A stretch of DNA of 64,000 nt from Micromonospora sp. Llam0 (GTDB taxonomy: Bacteria; Actinomycetota; Actinomycetes; Mycobacteriales; Micromonosporaceae), in assembly GCF_003751085.1 (NCBI RefSeq), contig NZ_RJJY01000001.1, positions 124,001 through 188,000 of the forward strand, read 5' to 3'. The number at the start of each line of letters is the position of its first letter. Within the stretch, counting starts at the first letter, position 1. A program made the translations under genes and the position numbers. The notes under the pieces are model-generated. The model saw only the letters and a list, made by a program, of their open reading frames with translations. It ran no database searches and was not told the origin of the DNA. Shown one piece after another: positions 1 to 8,842 of the stretch.

Positions 1-43
1 GGGGTTCGGGGCCTTTCGTCTGGTCGGGGCGGTGGTTGCGGGG

Positions 44-1576
44 TCAGCCGCTGGGGTTCAGGGCACGGATCTTCTGCCAGGCCTGGGTGTACTCGGCGGT
101 GTGGGGGTGGTTGTCGGGCAGGCGGATGAGGCGCCGTCGGGCGGTGTGGACAAGCCGGGCGGGGATGCCGAGCAGTGTGGTGCGTAGGGTGTTCGGAGTG
201 GCTCGGCGCAGGGTGTCGTGGTCGTTGACGGCGAGCAGGCGTAGCCAGGCGAGCAGGTCGGCGGCGATCGCGACGATGATGGTCCAGGCCTGGTTGAACG
301 TGAAGTAGTAGGACGGCAGCCGGCGTAGTCCGAGGTTTTTCGCATCTTTGATCACGGTTTCCACTCCGGCGTGGTTGCGGTGGAACGCGTCGAGTTTCGG
401 GTACTGCTGCCCGGGGATGTCGGTGGCGACGGCCTGGAACCGTTGACCACGTCGTTTCTCCTGCTCGCTGGCCTGTTTGCGGTGTTTCGGATGCAGCGGC
501 TCGGTGCGGGCGGTGATCCGCATGCCGGCCGGCCAGCCGTCGGCGAGTTCCAGTAACCCGGTGATCTCGGTGGTGTACGCCCCTTTACGGACCTTGCCCG
601 TAGGGGTGAGTGCGGGTACCCACACGTCGGCCGGGACCTGGCAGATCGCCTCGCGTACCGGGGCGGTGACGTCGAACCCGACGCTGTAATGCCAGGTGTA
701 GCCGTGCTCGGCGGCCTCAGTCTTGATCCAGGCGAGCAGGTCCTTGGTGGCGCCGGCCCCGTCGGCCCGGAAGATGATCTGCCTGCGGTAGCGGGCCGGG
801 ATCTGCGCGACCGCGTCAGCCAGCACCGTGAGGTGATCGGCGACGGTGTTACTGCCGGAGTTCCCGTCGCGTAGCAGGACGGTGAGCATCTCGCCGGTGT
901 TCGCGACCGACACGATCAGCGGGTGGAGCCCGAAGATGTGTTTCTTGTAGGTGGGTGCCGCGCCCTGCTTGTCGGAGTGCGACTCGACCAGGGAGGCATC
1001 CACATCGATCACGATCTACCCGGTCCAGGTCTTGCCCGCCACCTGAAGCCAGGGGAAACCCTCTGGCCGGGCGGCCAGGGCGGCCCAGACCCGACGCCGG
1101 TGCACGGCCCGCGCGGTAGCGATCTTGTCCAGCATGGCCGCGTCGAGCTCCTCGACCACGCGCCAGGCGGTCACCGCGGTCGGGACCGGACCGCAGGCGA
1201 CGGCCGCCTGTTGCAGTACGCCGGCCGCGGCGGTGACCGATACCGCTCCCAGGCCAAGCCCGACCGCCAGGTCGGTCACGACCTGACCCCGGTCGTAGCC
1301 GGGGCTGAACCCGGTGCGATGCAACGCCTTCGACAGCACCGTGCGCAGTCCGGATTCCTCGGCCAGCAGCCGCAGCAGCGGAACCCCGGCCGTGGGCAGC
1401 AGCCCGGACACCGACCCGGACACCGCCAGCCCGACGGTCCACCGTGACGTGCGTTTCTCCAGCTCACGCCGACGCCGCAGCTCGACGGCACGCTTGTTCT
1501 TCTTCTGCAACCTGCCCGATGTTCTACGCTTCACTGCGAAGGTGCCGTTCCCCTGGACGATTGATGATCTTCTCAA
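44..1576 (-). pseudogene. IS1380-family transposase interrupted by an in-frame amber codon
   Basis: A 511-codon frame encodes a DDE transposase of the IS1380 type. The N-terminal part runs from 1576 to 1016 and the catalytic part continues in the same frame from 1015. The two halves are separated only by a TAG at 1016-1018, in the context WTG-stop-IVIDVDASLVESHSDK. IS1380 relatives usually carry a tryptophan or similar residue there, so a single TGG to TAG change is the simplest explanation. The region around IDVDASLV holds the first catalytic aspartate of the family. The left end of the element is probably at or beyond the window edge, and I could not identify terminal inverted repeats. The element is probably immobile unless the amber codon is suppressed. 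Confidence 0.85.
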
Positions 1577-1592
1577 TCGATATCGTCCCAGG

Positions 1593-1898
1593 TCAGGACG
1601 GCGCCTTCCTCACTCCGGGGACGGCCCGGACGCACCCATCACAAACCCCGTGAATGCACGAGGCCAGGTTGTGGGCCTGGCTGTCCGGGGCCTGTGGGAG
1701 ATGGTCGCGCCAGCGGACGGCGACATTCACTGATTGGTCCTCCCGCAGGAGGACTGCCGTGTCGGGCTGTGGGTGGGTGACGAGGAGCCCGTGCACGGAG
1801 GCGATCTGTCCCAGCGCTGCGCGCAACTCCTCCGGGGTCACTGGGCCATGTAGGACGTGCCAGTTCCGGCCGAGTGGGGGGTTCTGGGTGGTCATCAT
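1593..1898 (-). CDS. small hypothetical protein with a C-terminal cysteine cluster
   Basis: About 101 residues starting MMTTQNPPLGRNWHVLHGPV. A GTGAGGAAC sequence just upstream of the paired ATG codons (1898 or 1895) is a good ribosome site and decides the start; the longer frame back to 2015 has low-complexity content and is unlikely to be translated. The C-terminal part contains SCIHGVCDGCVRAV, a C-x4-C-x2-C cluster that could bind metal. The middle, ITSVHGLL-like then LLREDQSVNVAVRW, looks like a compact alpha/beta protein. I do not recognise the family. Its 3' end abuts the start of the IS1380 element, so the C-terminus may have been altered by the insertion. Confidence 0.5.
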   Translation of the reverse strand: MMTTQNPPLGRNWHVLHGPVTPEELRAALGQIASVHGLLVTHPQPDTAVLLREDQSVNVAVRWRDHLPQAPDSQAHNLASCIHGVCDGCVRAVPGVRKAPS

Positions 1899-2340
1899 GT
1901 TCCTCACTGTGAGGAGGTGGTTGGTGTCAGCGGTCCGCGATGATGTCGTGGAGGAGAGCGTCGGTGTCGGCCTGGTGGTCGAGCAGGACGCTCGCTGCGC
2001 GGTGTCGGGGTACAAGCTCGTCTACATAGGCGCGTACGGCTAGGTGTGCAGAACTTGTCGTACCCCTGCAAGGACAAATGATCAACAAAGTTGGATGGCC
2101 CCAGCCGAGGTGCCTCCAGACCTTGCAGAGGCAGCCGGGACCGGCGTGCTTCTGGCAGCGGGCCGTGAGCATGGAAGAGCTTCGGCACGCAGCCGCAGCC
2201 AGACGTTGTCATCGGTAGCAAGCCGACCCGCACCGCAGCCGCGCAGCGGCGAGGAGGGGAAGCTGCGCGGTAGGGATCTTGAAGTCGCGGTACCTCGCAG
2301 ACGGGCTACAGTAACGCCTGGTACGGCGCAGATCTTGCCG
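1899..2340. other. no confident gene; possible 3' remnant of a minus-strand gene
   Basis: This stretch lies between the small ORF and the phosphotransferase. On the minus strand a frame ending at 1927 carries a protein-like tail (VRAYVDELVPRHRAASVLLD and onward) with no credible start codon, so it may be the end of a truncated gene. It stops 28 bases before the ATG of the downstream small ORF. Nothing else convincing is seen. Confidence 0.3.
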
Positions 2341-3292
2341 TCACGGTGTGTACGTGTGGCCGTACTTGCCTTTGCACTCCAGGCCGTACCCCGACACGCG
2401 GTGGCGTAGGAGCCAGAATTCGTCGAGGGCGTCCTGGAACAGGCCAGGCTTGAGGTAGTGCTGCTTGACTCCGTACAGGCTGGTGAGCAGTTGCAGCAGC
2501 GCGACCCGGGCACAGGACCGGATGTCGTCGTCGGTCACCGTGGGGTTGGTCCGCACGTAGCCTTCGATCAGCGTTCGCGCGATGGTGAGCCAATCTGCCG
2601 TCGTGGCGACCGTGTTGGGGTAGAACGCCACCCGGCCCACCTCGTAGGAGACGAAGAACGGGTCCGGCGGCCGGAAATCGATCACGGCGGAAAGCCGGTC
2701 GCCATCGAAGATCAGGTTCACTGGGCTGTAGTCGCCGTGCAGGATCTGGGTGGTGAGCTTGGGCAGGTCCTTCATGAGCCGGGGAATGTCGGCGATGGAA
2801 TCTCGTCGCTCGGCGAGCGTGCGGGCGGCTTGGGTATCGAAGGGGTCGGCAGGACCGGCCGCGATGCGAGCCTCGGCGATGTCGATGAGACGGTCGACGG
2901 TTGCTGCCAGACCGACGAGGTCGACGGCAAGCCAGTTCTGTGCTTGCGGCGATGGTCCCGCGCTGGCGGGCAGGGTGGCGAAGGCGGCGTGGATACGACC
3001 AAGGGTCGTGCCAGCGGCGAGCGCCTGACCCGCTGTCAGGTCCGTGGTGACGACGGCCCCGGGCATCCACTCCCACACGGATACCGCGTACAGGGAACTG
3101 GCGTCGATCGGGTCTCCGGCGTGGTTACGGAGCAGCCCGGCGACCGGCGTGCCGTGGCGCTCGGCGAGTGCCGACAGCTCGATAGCGGCGGCTTCGCCGG
3201 CCAGGTCCGTGCCGGGTGGATAGTTCTTGACGAAGACGTCTTGGCCTACGCACGTCGCCCGGTAGTTGGTTGTTCCCTGCCCGATGGCGGAG
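2341..3292 (-). pseudogene. APH-type phosphotransferase, 3' fragment cut by an IS3 element
   Basis: This fragment encodes most of an aminoglycoside/choline-kinase-like phosphotransferase. Visible features are the nucleotide loop (GQGTTNYRAT), a VFVKNYP segment with the likely ATP-binding lysine, the catalytic loop ILHGDYSPVNLIFDGD (HGDxxxxN), and VIDFRPPD supplying the metal-binding aspartate. The 5' end is interrupted at about 3292 by an IS3 insertion. The missing N-terminus lies on the far side at 4852-4955. Rejoining both parts and removing one copy of a 3-bp GAG repeat gives an uninterrupted 351-codon frame. It is the last gene of the ancestral minus-strand operon. The substrate is unknown, but neighbouring glycosyltransferase and isomerase genes suggest a sugar or sugar-like metabolite. 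The longer frame reading into the IS is an artefact. Confidence 0.8.
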
Positions 3293-3328
3293 CCTGTCAA
3301 GGCAAGTGAGACAGCTTCTTGATTTTTC

Positions 3329-4438
3329 TTAGCTTTGTGTTGCTGGGTGTGTGGTCGTGGGCGGGGTGGTGCTCTGGTCGGGGGCGGTGTTGTCTGGTTT
3401 GTTGATCCATGCCCGGTCCGGTAGGCGGGGCGGCTGGGGTCGGCGGCGGCCAAACCGGTGTGGGTGAGCCGCACGGGCGGCGTCGAGGGTGTGCTGGCGT
3501 TGCTGACGGATCTGTCCAGCGGTGCCGTGGTGCACCGAGGCGGGGGTGTGCAGGCCGATCCCGGAGTGCCGGTGCTCGTGGTTGTAGTAGGTGTAGAAGG
3601 CTTCGCAGTGCTGCCGGGCGTGCTGGATCGACCCGAACCGGTCGGGGAACGTGGGGTCGTACTTCAGGGTCTTGAAGCTCGCCTCGATGTACGGGTTGTC
3701 GTTGGATGTCTTGGGTCGGCTGTGACTGCGGCCGATCTTCAGGTCTGTGAGGAGTTGGGTGATGGTCTTGCAGGTCATCGCCGCGCCCCGGTCGGCGTGC
3801 ACGGTCAGCTGGTCGGGGTCGACGCGTTCGCGGGCGGCGGCGTCGGCGATCAGCGCTTCGGCGAGTTGGCCGTCCTCGTGCGTGGCGACCAGGTGACCGA
3901 CGACGTAGCGGGACCAGATGTCGATCACGGTGTACAGGTGGTACCAGACGCCTTTGACGGGTCCGCGTAGCTTCGTGATGTCCCAGCTCCATATCTGGTT
4001 CGCGGCGTCGGCGACGAGTTCGGGTTTGGTGCGGGCCGGGTGGGTGGCCTGGTTGCGGCGTTCGCCGTTCTGTCCAGCGGCGCGCAGGATTCGGTACATG
4101 GTGGACTCGGAGCACCACCAGCGGCCCTCGTCGAGTTCGCGTGCCCATACCTGTGCGGGTGCCAGGTCCTGGTAGGGCGGGCTGTTGAGCAGGTCGAGGA
4201 CCTGCTGTCGTTCGGTTTCGGTCAGTGCGGACGGTGATGGTCTGCGGGGTGTCCGGGGCTTCGGCGGTGTCGGGTCGCGGTGGCGGTAGATGGTGGCTCG
4301 GGACAGGCCGGTCAGTCGGCACGCCGCAGCGGTGCCCCACAGTGGTGTCAGCGCGGTGTGCGCCTCGCCGAGGCCGGCGGGGGTGTCGCGGTGTCCGCGC
4401 TCTCGGAGAGCAGTTCCAAGAGCGCGTGCGCTTTTCCC
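3329..4438 (-). CDS. IS3 OrfB transposase (DDE integrase core), read by -1 frameshift
   Basis: The catalytic half of the IS3 transposase. An HTH-like segment (CRLTGLSRATIYRHRD) is followed by a rve-type integrase core: WSWDITKLRGP carries the first Asp, TVHADRGAAM the second, and NPYIEASFKTLKYD the Glu. The frame runs well upstream of the first ATG (4099) and overlaps the end of orfA in the -1 frame. The sequence ATGGGAAAAGC at 4440-4430 is a plausible slippage site for making the OrfAB fusion. The start given is that inferred shift point, not a conventional initiation codon. The reading frame appears intact, so the element may still be active. Confidence 0.75.
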   Translation of the reverse strand, partial: GKSARALGTALRERGHRDTPAGLGEAHTALTPLWGTAAACRLTGLSRATIYRHRDPTPPKPRTPRRPSPSALTETERQQVLDLLNSPPYQDLAPAQVWARELDEGRWWCSESTMYRILRAAGQNGERRNQATHPARTKPELVADAANQIWSWDITKLRGPVKGVWYHLYTVIDIWSRYVVGHLVATHEDGQLAEALIADAAARERVDPDQLTVHADRGAAMTCKTITQLLTDLKIGRSHSRPKTSNDNPYIEASFKTLKYDPTFPDRFGSIQHARQHCEAFYTYYNHEHRHSGIGLHTPASVHHGTAGQIRQQRQHTLDAARAAHPHRFGRRRPQPPRLPDRAWINKPDNTAPDQSTTPPTTTHPATQS

Positions 4439-4776
4439 ATGATGTCCAGTGCTGTGCGTGTCTTGGTCAGCTCGATCTCGAGGCGGGCGTTCTGTCGACG
4501 TAGCCGGGCGAGTTCGGCTGACTCGGTGTTCTTCCGGGTCCGTTCGGTGGACTGGCGTCGGTCGGTCAGGCCTGCCGCTGCGCCCGCGTCACGGGCCTTG
4601 CGCCAGTCCAGGATGTGTGATCCGTACAGGCGTTCCCGGCGCAGGATCGCACCCCGGGCCGTGGCGTCGGGGGCCGCGTCGTATTCCGCGAGGATCCTGG
4701 CCTTGAACTCTGCGGTGAATGTCCGACGAACCGGCTTGGCGTCCAGATCGCCGGAACCGATGGACTTGTCTGCCAT
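4348..4776 (-). CDS. IS3 OrfA (helix-turn-helix subunit)
   Basis: This 142-residue protein has the typical OrfA layout. A conserved FTAEFKARILAEYDAAP start leads into a helix-turn-helix, then a leucine-zipper-like coiled coil (LARLRRQNARLEIELTKTRT). It binds IS ends and, fused to OrfB by frameshifting, forms the active transposase. GGGGAG about 10 bases before ATG 4776 is the ribosome site. The C-terminus (SESADTATPPP) overlaps OrfB in the other frame, as in other IS3 elements. Confidence 0.85.
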   Translation of the reverse strand: MADKSIGSGDLDAKPVRRTFTAEFKARILAEYDAAPDATARGAILRRERLYGSHILDWRKARDAGAAAGLTDRRQSTERTRKNTESAELARLRRQNARLEIELTKTRTALDIMGKAHALLELLSESADTATPPPASARRTPR

Positions 4777-4851
4777 GCTGATGAACTCCCCTCAGACCCG
4801 TCCCGGGGAGCGTATCCCCTGGTAGACGGCCTGTCTCAACTCAGCCTGACA

Positions 4852-4955
4852 GAGAGGGGGGTGGGTAGCTGGGCCAGACGGGCCGGTGCGAGTCCGTAGC
4901 GGCGCAGGAGAAGGTCGGCGATCGTGCGTGCGGGTTCGCTGGTGAGTTCGGTCAT
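4852..4955 (-). pseudogene. APH-type phosphotransferase, 5' fragment
   Basis: The N-terminal 34 codons (MTELTSEPARTIADLLLRRY and onward to LPTPLS) of the phosphotransferase whose remainder is at 2341-3292. The ATG at 4955 overlaps the TGA of the upstream glycosyltransferase as ATGA, so the gene was translationally coupled to it. After removing the IS and one GAG copy the sequence reads PTPLS-AIGQGTTNYRA in one frame, placing the glycine-rich loop at the position expected for this fold. This is the evidence that both pieces belong to one gene. Confidence 0.75.
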
Positions 4956-6114
4956 CGGAGGGACTCTCCCGTCGCGTCTTCGTGTGGTGGGCAACCGGAC
5001 GCGGCTGGTGCGGAGGGTTGGTCCGGTAGCAGTTCTTTGGCGAGCGCTTCGTAGATCTGGCCGGTGCGTTTCCACCGGCCGGCTGAGCTGCTCGGCGGCC
5101 TGGGGGCCTTCCGCTCGACGGCACGTCGTGGTGTCATCAGAGCGGCTTCCGCTGCGGCCATCGCGGGTCCGAGGTCGCCTTCGGCGGGTGTCAGCCATCG
5201 GGGACGGTCTCGGGTGATTTCCTCGACGGCGGGTAGATCGGGCGCGATTACCGGCAGGTGATAGCAGATGGCGGTGGTGACCGAGCTGGGGTGCAGAACC
5301 TCCGAGAAGAAGTCGTAGCCGTCATCGCTGCGGTACGGGCAGACAGCGGCGTCTGCGGCAGCGTAGAGGTGGCCGGCCTGCTCAGGTGGCACGCGGTGTG
5401 GATACCAGATGGCTCGGCCTTCGGCGTCGGCGACGACGCGATTGATGTCGGCCGAGATCGCTGGGTCGCGGCTGGCGCCGGCGATTACCAGGCTCGCGCG
5501 GGTGGTGTGAGCGAGGAAGGCCGCAGCGGTGGCGGGTACGTCCTTGTACCGGGTGAGGTGGCCCAGTAGCAGGAACGTCAGGGACTGGTCACGCATGTGC
5601 TGCACCAGCTCGGAGACCGCGCCGCTCGGCGCTCGCTCGGGTCGTCCAGCCCGGCCCAGCCGACCACACGCACGTCCGCGTCTGTGCGGGGGCGCAGCGT
5701 GGTGGCATCTGCGTGCGTGTGGCACAGGACGATGTCGGCGAGGTCGAGGACACCCCGGGTCACGGTGTCATCGGTGTCGGTCGCCGCGTCGCCGTCGATC
5801 GGTTTCAGGTTGTGGACCGTCCAGACCACGCGCCAGCCGGCCTGCCGCAGACCGGCCAGGGTCGCCAACAACCTTTCGGCAGCCTGTGGTGTACGTGCCC
5901 CCTGGGCCGGATCTTGGTAGAGCCGTTTGAGCCGGTGCAGGTTGAGTACGCCGGGCGGCTGCATCGCGTTGACGCTGGCGAGGTCCGGACGGAAGGCCAA
6001 CGGAAGCGTCATCGGGGCGTAGCGGTGGAGGTGAGCAAAGTACGGGCTCGGCCAGCGTGGGTAGTCCGTGGGAATGACCCATCGGCGAGGCATCGCGGTC
6101 GGTGCGGACGTCAT
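4952..6114 (-). pseudogene. glycosyltransferase (GT4/GT-B-like) broken by a frameshift
   Basis: The N-terminal half begins MTSAPTAMPRRWVIPTDYPR at ATG 6114, which overlaps the TGA of the isomerase gene as ATGA. It reads through WTVHNLKPIDGD and DIVLCHTHADA to about 5635. The C-terminal half (LLLGHLTRYKDVP, LVIAGASRDP, YAAADAAVCPYRSDDGYDFF, ICYHLPVIAPDLPAVEEI) continues in a different frame to a TGA at 4952. This is the usual Glyco_trans_1 order: a Rossmann-like nucleotide-sugar domain with a conserved acidic E/D region. The whole span is 1163 nt, not a multiple of three, so one base is missing or two are extra near 5620-5640. The protein would act in the cytoplasm on an unknown acceptor. A sequencing error is possible, but decay fits the state of its neighbours. 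Confidence 0.75.
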
Positions 6115-6837
6115 AGGTTTGCCTCCGAGCGGGAGTGCCACCAGGCAACGGCGCGGCGGTAGCGGTCCAGGCAGACCTGCGGGCTGCGGTCGGCGCCGGT
6201 CCATTCGAAGGCGATCTCGACCGGGCTGTCGTTCTCCAGGTGCCCGAACGTCTTTGCCACGATTTCGTAGCCGGCACCGGGCACATGATCGTCACTGTCG
6301 CTGATGTGAATGACGCGGGTGCGCGGTGCGAGGACGGACACCTGAGCGGCGAGATTGTCGGGATCCTCGGAACGCCGCCACGCCTGTTGGACCTGAGCCG
6401 TGTCCATCAGCAACGCGAGCCATGGGGTTCGTTCGAGGTGCGTAACCAGCGCATCGACTGAATGATCTGTGAACCACGCTGGCTCATGTAGCTCGATGAG
6501 CGTCGTCAGCCCGTGGCGGGCGGCGAGGTCTGGCACCGCCAGGTCGGCCCACTGCCGCTGGTCGAGGTGATGCCTGGCGAGCAGGCGAACCGCGTGCGCT
6601 CGCAGTACGGACGCGGCGTGGCCCAGCTGGCTGAGTTCGGCGCTGGCCCGCCAGTACGTAGGAGTGCCCGGCCGAGCGAAATCGATCAGATCGAGATCTG
6701 CGGTGACAACGGTTATCGGCACGCTGACCTGGGAGCAGCGAGCCCACCGATCGAGCGTGGCGGTGTCACGCCTGGCCAGGTCGAATCCGCGCGGGCCGCC
6801 GCGCAGGTGCAAGAACGGAACCTCGTGCTCCACCGCG
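6111..6837 (-). pseudogene. TIM-barrel sugar-phosphate isomerase/epimerase, 3' fragment
   Basis: This is the main body of a xylose-isomerase-like TIM-barrel protein. Recognisable elements are VPITVVTADLDL, LTTLIELHEPAWFTD with a metal-type Glu, LALLMDTAQV with Asp, VIHISDSDDHVPGAGY with His/Asp, and VEIAFEWTGAD near the end with a second Glu. The gene is interrupted at 6837 by an IS66 element, and its first 26 or so codons lie at 8763-8842. Removing the element and one copy of the 8-bp target duplication gives a 269-codon frame with no change. The TGA at 6111 overlaps the ATG of the glycosyltransferase. The frame that reads upstream into the IS on this strand is not a real gene. Confidence 0.8.
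6830..6837. repeat. 8-bp target-site duplication, left copy
   Basis: CCACCGCG flanks the left end of the IS66 element and is repeated exactly at 8755-8762. Eight bases is the usual IS66 duplication length, so this dates the insertion as a single clean event. Confidence 0.9.
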
Positions 6838-8754
6838 GTAAGTAGTCCCAAGTCCCGTGGGTGACTGTGTGTAAGTCGGACAGTTGGTGCGTGGTCGGGC
6901 GGCTGTGATGGTGTTGGTTGGTGGCTGTGACGGTTTCGGTGGGTGCTGCGGTGGAGGCGGATGCTGACGCCGGGTTGCGGGATGTGCTGGCTCGGGTGGT
7001 GGAGGCCAACGAGCGGTGGGAGCGGTTGGCTGGGCAGTTGCGGGCCGAGGACGCTGAGTTGCGGGCGGAGAATGGGCGGCTTCGGGCGGAGAACGAGCGG
7101 TTGTCGGCGGAGCTGGCGGTGTTGCAGCGGCTGGTGTTCGGCCGTTCGTCGGAGCGGGTCCGGCCGTCGTCGCCGGTCGACGGTGACGGTGACGGCCAGG
7201 GTGGACATGGCGGTCAATCTGACGGGCGGCAGTCGGGGAAGGCGACGCGGCGGGGGCCGGGTGGCCGGGCCGGCCGTAGGGACTACTCGCACCTGCCGCG
7301 GGTGGAGGTGCTGTGGGACTTCACCGGGGGCGGGTACTGCTGCCCGGATTGTTCGTCGCCGTTCGAGGCGTTCGGTGATCACGCCTTCGAGCAGGTCGAT
7401 TGGCGGGTGACGGTGCGGGTGGTGGTACACCGCCGCCGCCGGTACCGGCGGCGTTGCCGGTGTGCGGGAGCGAGGACGGTGACCGCACCCGGGCCGCCGA
7501 AAGCGGTCGGGAAGGGCCGGTTCGGTAACGGCTTCATCGCGATGCTGCTGGTCGAACGGTATGTGGCCGGGCGTTCCCAGAACTCCCTGATCGCCGGGCT
7601 GGCCCGTCACGGGGCTGACGTCAGCGGGTCGACGCTGGTCGGGACCTGCACGGCGGCCGGGGCGCTGCTCGCGCCGCTGCAAGAGGCGATCGTCGCCCGT
7701 AACCGTGATTCGTGGCATCTGCACGCTGATGAAACCTCGTGGCACGTGTTCACCCCCGATACCGGTGACGGGCCGGCCCGCTGGTGGCTGTGGGTGTTCA
7801 TCGGCGCGGACACCACCTGTTTCGTGATGGACCCGACCCGCGCCGGGGTGGTGCTGGCCCGGCACGCCGGGATCGACCCCGACACCGGGCAGTTGACCCC
7901 GCACGACGACGGCGGGCCGCGCGGGCTGGTCGTCTCCAGTGACTTCTACACCGTCTACGCCTCGGCCGGGCGTAGGACCGACGGTCTGACCAACCTGTAC
8001 TGCTGGGCGCACATCCGCCGGTACTTCGTGCGCGCCGGGGACGCGAACCCGACCCAACTCGGGTACTGGACCCGCGACTGGCTGGACCGGATCAAGGCCC
8101 TCTACCACGCCCACGACGAACTGACCGACGCGTGGAACGCGTCCACGGCCGCCACGCCCGGACGCGCCGCGACCGAAGCCGCCACGCGGCTGGCTGACGC
8201 GTACACCGCCTGGGACACCGCTCTGGACGCGATCGACACCGCCCGGCAGGCACAGATGGCCAGCCCCGGGCTGCAACAGCCGGCGAAGAAGGCCCTGGCC
8301 ACCCTGGACCGAGAATGGGACGGCCTGACCGCCCACCGCGACCACCCCATGATCAGCCTGGACAACAACGCCAGCGAACGCGCGCTCCGCAGACCGGTCG
8401 TGACCCGCAAGAACGCCTACGGCTCCCGCACCGACGACGCCGCCCGCCTCGCGGCCACCGTCTGGACCGTCACCGCGACCGCCGAACAGGCCGGCCTCAA
8501 CCCGCTGACCTACCTCACCGCCTACCTCGACGCCTGCGGCCACCACGGCGGCACACCATTGACCGGCCCGGACCTGGAACGATTCCTACCCTGGACCGCG
8601 TCTCCCGCCGACCTGCACACCTGGGCCCAGCCACCACCGACCGGCTGACACCCACCACCACCACCACCACAACGGCGCCGTCACCACAACCGGCCGCGCC
8701 GGCCGTCGGTATGCCCACCTATCCGCGTCACCCACGAGACTTGGGACTACTTAC
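6838..8754 (+). mobile_element. IS66-family element, apparently intact, inserted in the isomerase gene
   Basis: A 1917-bp element with terminal inverted repeats of about 28 bp. The left end reads GTAAGTAGTCCCAAGTCCCG and continues GTGGGTGAC; the right end, on the complementary strand, reads GTAAGTAGTCCCAAGTCTCG and continues GTGGGTGAC, with one mismatch. An exact 8-bp duplication CCACCGCG flanks it. It carries only a transposase (TnpC type) and no TnpA or TnpB partners. The intact reading frame and near-perfect ends suggest a recent arrival. Confidence 0.92.
6918..8648 (+). CDS. IS66-family transposase (TnpC-like)
   Basis: A 576-residue transposase. It has an N-terminal coiled coil with repeated RAE(D/N)xxL units (residues about 35-75), a FGRSSERV motif typical of IS66, a zinc-finger-like CCPDCSSPF segment with nearby CRCAGA, then the catalytic core: HADETSWHVF (D), SSDFYTVYAS (D) and DNNASERALRRPVVTRKNAY (E). 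This order is the family hallmark. The annotated start is a TTG; GTG codons at 6921 and 6927 are alternatives, and no strong ribosome site decides between them. The protein is full length and has no visible defect. Confidence 0.92.
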   Translation: MVAVTVSVGAAVEADADAGLRDVLARVVEANERWERLAGQLRAEDAELRAENGRLRAENERLSAELAVLQRLVFGRSSERVRPSSPVDGDGDGQGGHGGQSDGRQSGKATRRGPGGRAGRRDYSHLPRVEVLWDFTGGGYCCPDCSSPFEAFGDHAFEQVDWRVTVRVVVHRRRRYRRRCRCAGARTVTAPGPPKAVGKGRFGNGFIAMLLVERYVAGRSQNSLIAGLARHGADVSGSTLVGTCTAAGALLAPLQEAIVARNRDSWHLHADETSWHVFTPDTGDGPARWWLWVFIGADTTCFVMDPTRAGVVLARHAGIDPDTGQLTPHDDGGPRGLVVSSDFYTVYASAGRRTDGLTNLYCWAHIRRYFVRAGDANPTQLGYWTRDWLDRIKALYHAHDELTDAWNASTAATPGRAATEAATRLADAYTAWDTALDAIDTARQAQMASPGLQQPAKKALATLDREWDGLTAHRDHPMISLDNNASERALRRPVVTRKNAYGSRTDDAARLAATVWTVTATAEQAGLNPLTYLTAYLDACGHHGGTPLTGPDLERFLPWTASPADLHTWAQPPPTG

Positions 8755-8762
8755 CCACCGCG
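8755..8762. repeat. 8-bp target-site duplication, right copy
   Basis: CCACCGCG, identical to 6830-6837, flanks the right end of the IS66 element. Removing the element and one copy restores the isomerase reading frame exactly. Confidence 0.9.
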
Positions 8763-8842
8763 AGCGCGAGTAGGGCTTCCGGATCGACGCCACGGATTCC
8801 GATGCTGTAGAGGCCGACGGCTGTCGGCGTCGAACTGGTCAC
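8755..8842 (-). pseudogene. TIM-barrel isomerase, 5' fragment
   Basis: The first codons of the isomerase: M(GTG)TSSTPTAVGLYSIGIRG and onward to LLALAV, continuing after the IS as EHEVPFLHLRGGPRGFDL. The GTG at 8842 overlaps the TGA of the upstream dehydrogenase as GTGA, showing coupling. VGLYSIGIRG forms the expected first beta strand of the barrel. The reading is cut by the IS66 left end, which adds a premature stop shortly after the junction. Confidence 0.75.

Larger units (their letters stand above)
3293..4851 (-). mobile_element. IS3-family insertion sequence inside the phosphotransferase gene
   Basis: An element of about 1.56 kb carrying orfA and orfB on the minus strand. Its ends are imperfect inverted repeats: TGTCAAGGCAAGTGAGACAG at 3295 and, on the other strand from 4851, TGTCAGGCTGAGTTGAGACA. 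A GAG trinucleotide flanks it on both sides (3290-3292 and 4852-4854), consistent with a 3-bp target duplication. Taking these boundaries restores the reading frame of the interrupted kinase gene exactly. The last two bases of the left end are uncertain because the two repeats are offset by two nucleotides. Confidence 0.8.

Noticed and set aside
1927..2172. 81-codon minus-strand ORF
   Set aside because: Only the last 35 residues look protein-like and no start fits; recorded as a possible remnant.
2458..3309. 283-codon plus-strand ORF opposite the phosphotransferase
   Set aside because: Shadow of the kinase fragment; the opposite strand carries HGDxxxxN and other family motifs.
6838..8546. 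Minus-strand frame running through the IS66 into the isomerase
   Set aside because: The isomerase frame simply stays open into the inserted element; the added residues are antisense to the transposase.
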